From an uncultured Faecalibacterium sp. (GTDB lineage: Bacteria > Bacillota > Clostridia > Oscillospirales > Ruminococcaceae): a stretch of DNA of 6,468 bases. The first letter of the stretch is position 1. Every line of letters begins with the position of its first letter. Where the stretch lies: NCBI GenBank assembly GCA_937917475.1, contig CALDNF010000123.1, forward strand, positions 1 to 6,468, in the 5' to 3' direction. The notes under the pieces were generated by a model that worked only from the letters and a program-made list of their open reading frames with translations, was not told the DNA's origin and did no database searches. Positions 6,284 through 6,468 of the stretch are shown here, piece after piece. The position numbers were made by a program, and so were the translations under genes.

Positions 6284-6310
6284 ATGACGGGAACTTTCCC
6301 GATCCGTCAT
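6284..6310 (-). other. Hairpin in asnB leader, gene-proximal
   Basis: ATGAC/GTCAT form an outer 5-bp stem and GGGAA/TTCCC an inner 5-bp stem with a 2-nt loop, separated by a one-sided GGATC bulge (minus-strand sense). It lies between the T-box terminator and the ribosome binding site and lacks a T-run. No known role. Confidence 0.5.
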
Positions 6311-6329
6311 TTCGCTTTGCTCAACGACA

Positions 6330-6346
6330 CCTTTCCACAGGAAAGG
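6330..6346 (-). other. Short perfect hairpin after the T-box terminator
   Basis: The minus strand reads CCTTTCC, TGT, GGAAAGG: a perfect 7-bp stem with a 3-nt loop, 4 nt after the terminator U-run. No poly-T follows, so it is not a second intrinsic terminator. It might stabilise the 5' end of read-through mRNA. Confidence 0.5.
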
Positions 6347-6350
6347 CAAC

Positions 6351-6400
6351 AAAAAAATACGGCAGCGTTCATCCCAATGCTAGGACGAATGCTGCCGTAT
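6351..6400 (-). terminator. T-box-controlled intrinsic terminator of asnB leader
   Basis: On the minus strand ATACGGCAGC (6400-6391) pairs perfectly with GCTGCCGTAT (6366-6357). After one A/C mismatch, TTCGTCC pairs with GGATGAA (one G-U pair), and the loop is 8 nt. A run of seven Ts follows at 6357-6351. Transcription stops here, about 107 nt before the asnB start, unless the antiterminator forms. Confidence 0.92.
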
Positions 6401-6468
6401 CCGTGGTGCCACCTAAATTACCGGCCCGAAGGCACGGTCACTTTTGTGCGCTCTCCCCGTTGAAAGCA
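6351..6468 (-). ncRNA. T-box riboswitch leader (3' part), tRNA-Asn-responsive by inference
   Basis: The T-box TTTAGGTGGCACCACGG lies at 6417-6401 on the minus strand. The antiterminator can be drawn exactly: UAGG (6415-6412) pairs with CCUA (6384-6381), and ACG (6404-6402) with CGU (6387-6385), leaving the UGGCACC bulge. CCUA and CGU lie in the terminator's loop and upper stem, so the two folds exclude each other. The bulge reads UGGC, whose C would pair with a G discriminator base, as in tRNA-Asn. A GGGGAGAGCG element and a probable Stem III lie upstream. Stem I with the specifier codon, and the promoter, are outside the window, so the amino acid is inferred from the gene plus the discriminator. 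Confidence 0.93.

Noticed and set aside
6245..6352. N-terminal extension of AsnB by 36 residues
   Set aside because: It would bury the catalytic Cys2, and its codons lie in the T-box leader, starting within the terminator's U-run.
1..6468. Novel defence, mobile or multi-gene system
   Set aside because: All coding space is taken by recognisable metabolic or regulatory families. No transposase, integrase, CRISPR repeat, phage or toxin-antitoxin gene is seen.

Overview
The window looks like chromosomal DNA of a GC-rich gut Clostridia species (Oscillospiraceae/Ruminococcaceae; Faecalibacterium or a close relative is my best guess). The reasons are strong AGGAG-type ribosome binding sites, a T-box leader controlling an amino-acid gene, a Gram-positive-type NiaR repressor, and a two-domain glycogen branching enzyme beside a cytoplasmic neopullulanase-like GH13 enzyme. 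The taxon is inferred from gene content and style, not from a search.

Layout. (1) Positions 1-1769, minus strand: glgB, 1,4-alpha-glucan branching enzyme, whose C-terminus runs off the left edge. (2) 1770-1980: a divergent control region of about 210 bp holding a candidate extended -10 promoter, a perfect inverted repeat, an 11-bp direct repeat and a second near-palindrome. (3) 1981-3339, plus strand: a 452-residue GH13 enzyme of neopullulanase/cyclomaltodextrinase type. (4) 3411-3929, plus: a NiaR-type niacin-responsive repressor (HTH plus 3H domain) with its own promoter and a palindrome inside the promoter spacer. (5) 4019-4570, plus: a TetR-family regulator with unusual start-codon context and an inverted repeat across its likely promoter. 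(6) 4590-4632: a strong bidirectional terminator. (7) 4658-6244, minus: asparagine synthetase B. (8) 6245-6468: its long leader, with two hairpins, an intrinsic terminator and the 3' half of a T-box riboswitch; Stem I with the specifier codon is beyond the right edge.

How they work together: the divergent glgB and GH13 genes form a small alpha-glucan module (branch formation and maltodextrin cleavage) whose shared intergenic repeats suggest co-regulation. The two regulators have no obvious local targets, and each has operator-like dyad symmetry over its own promoter, which suggests autoregulation. asnB is controlled by uncharged tRNA; the base in the T-box that reads the tRNA discriminator is C, which fits tRNA-Asn. 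I see no mobile element, CRISPR array, phage gene or novel multi-gene system. The interesting material is regulatory.
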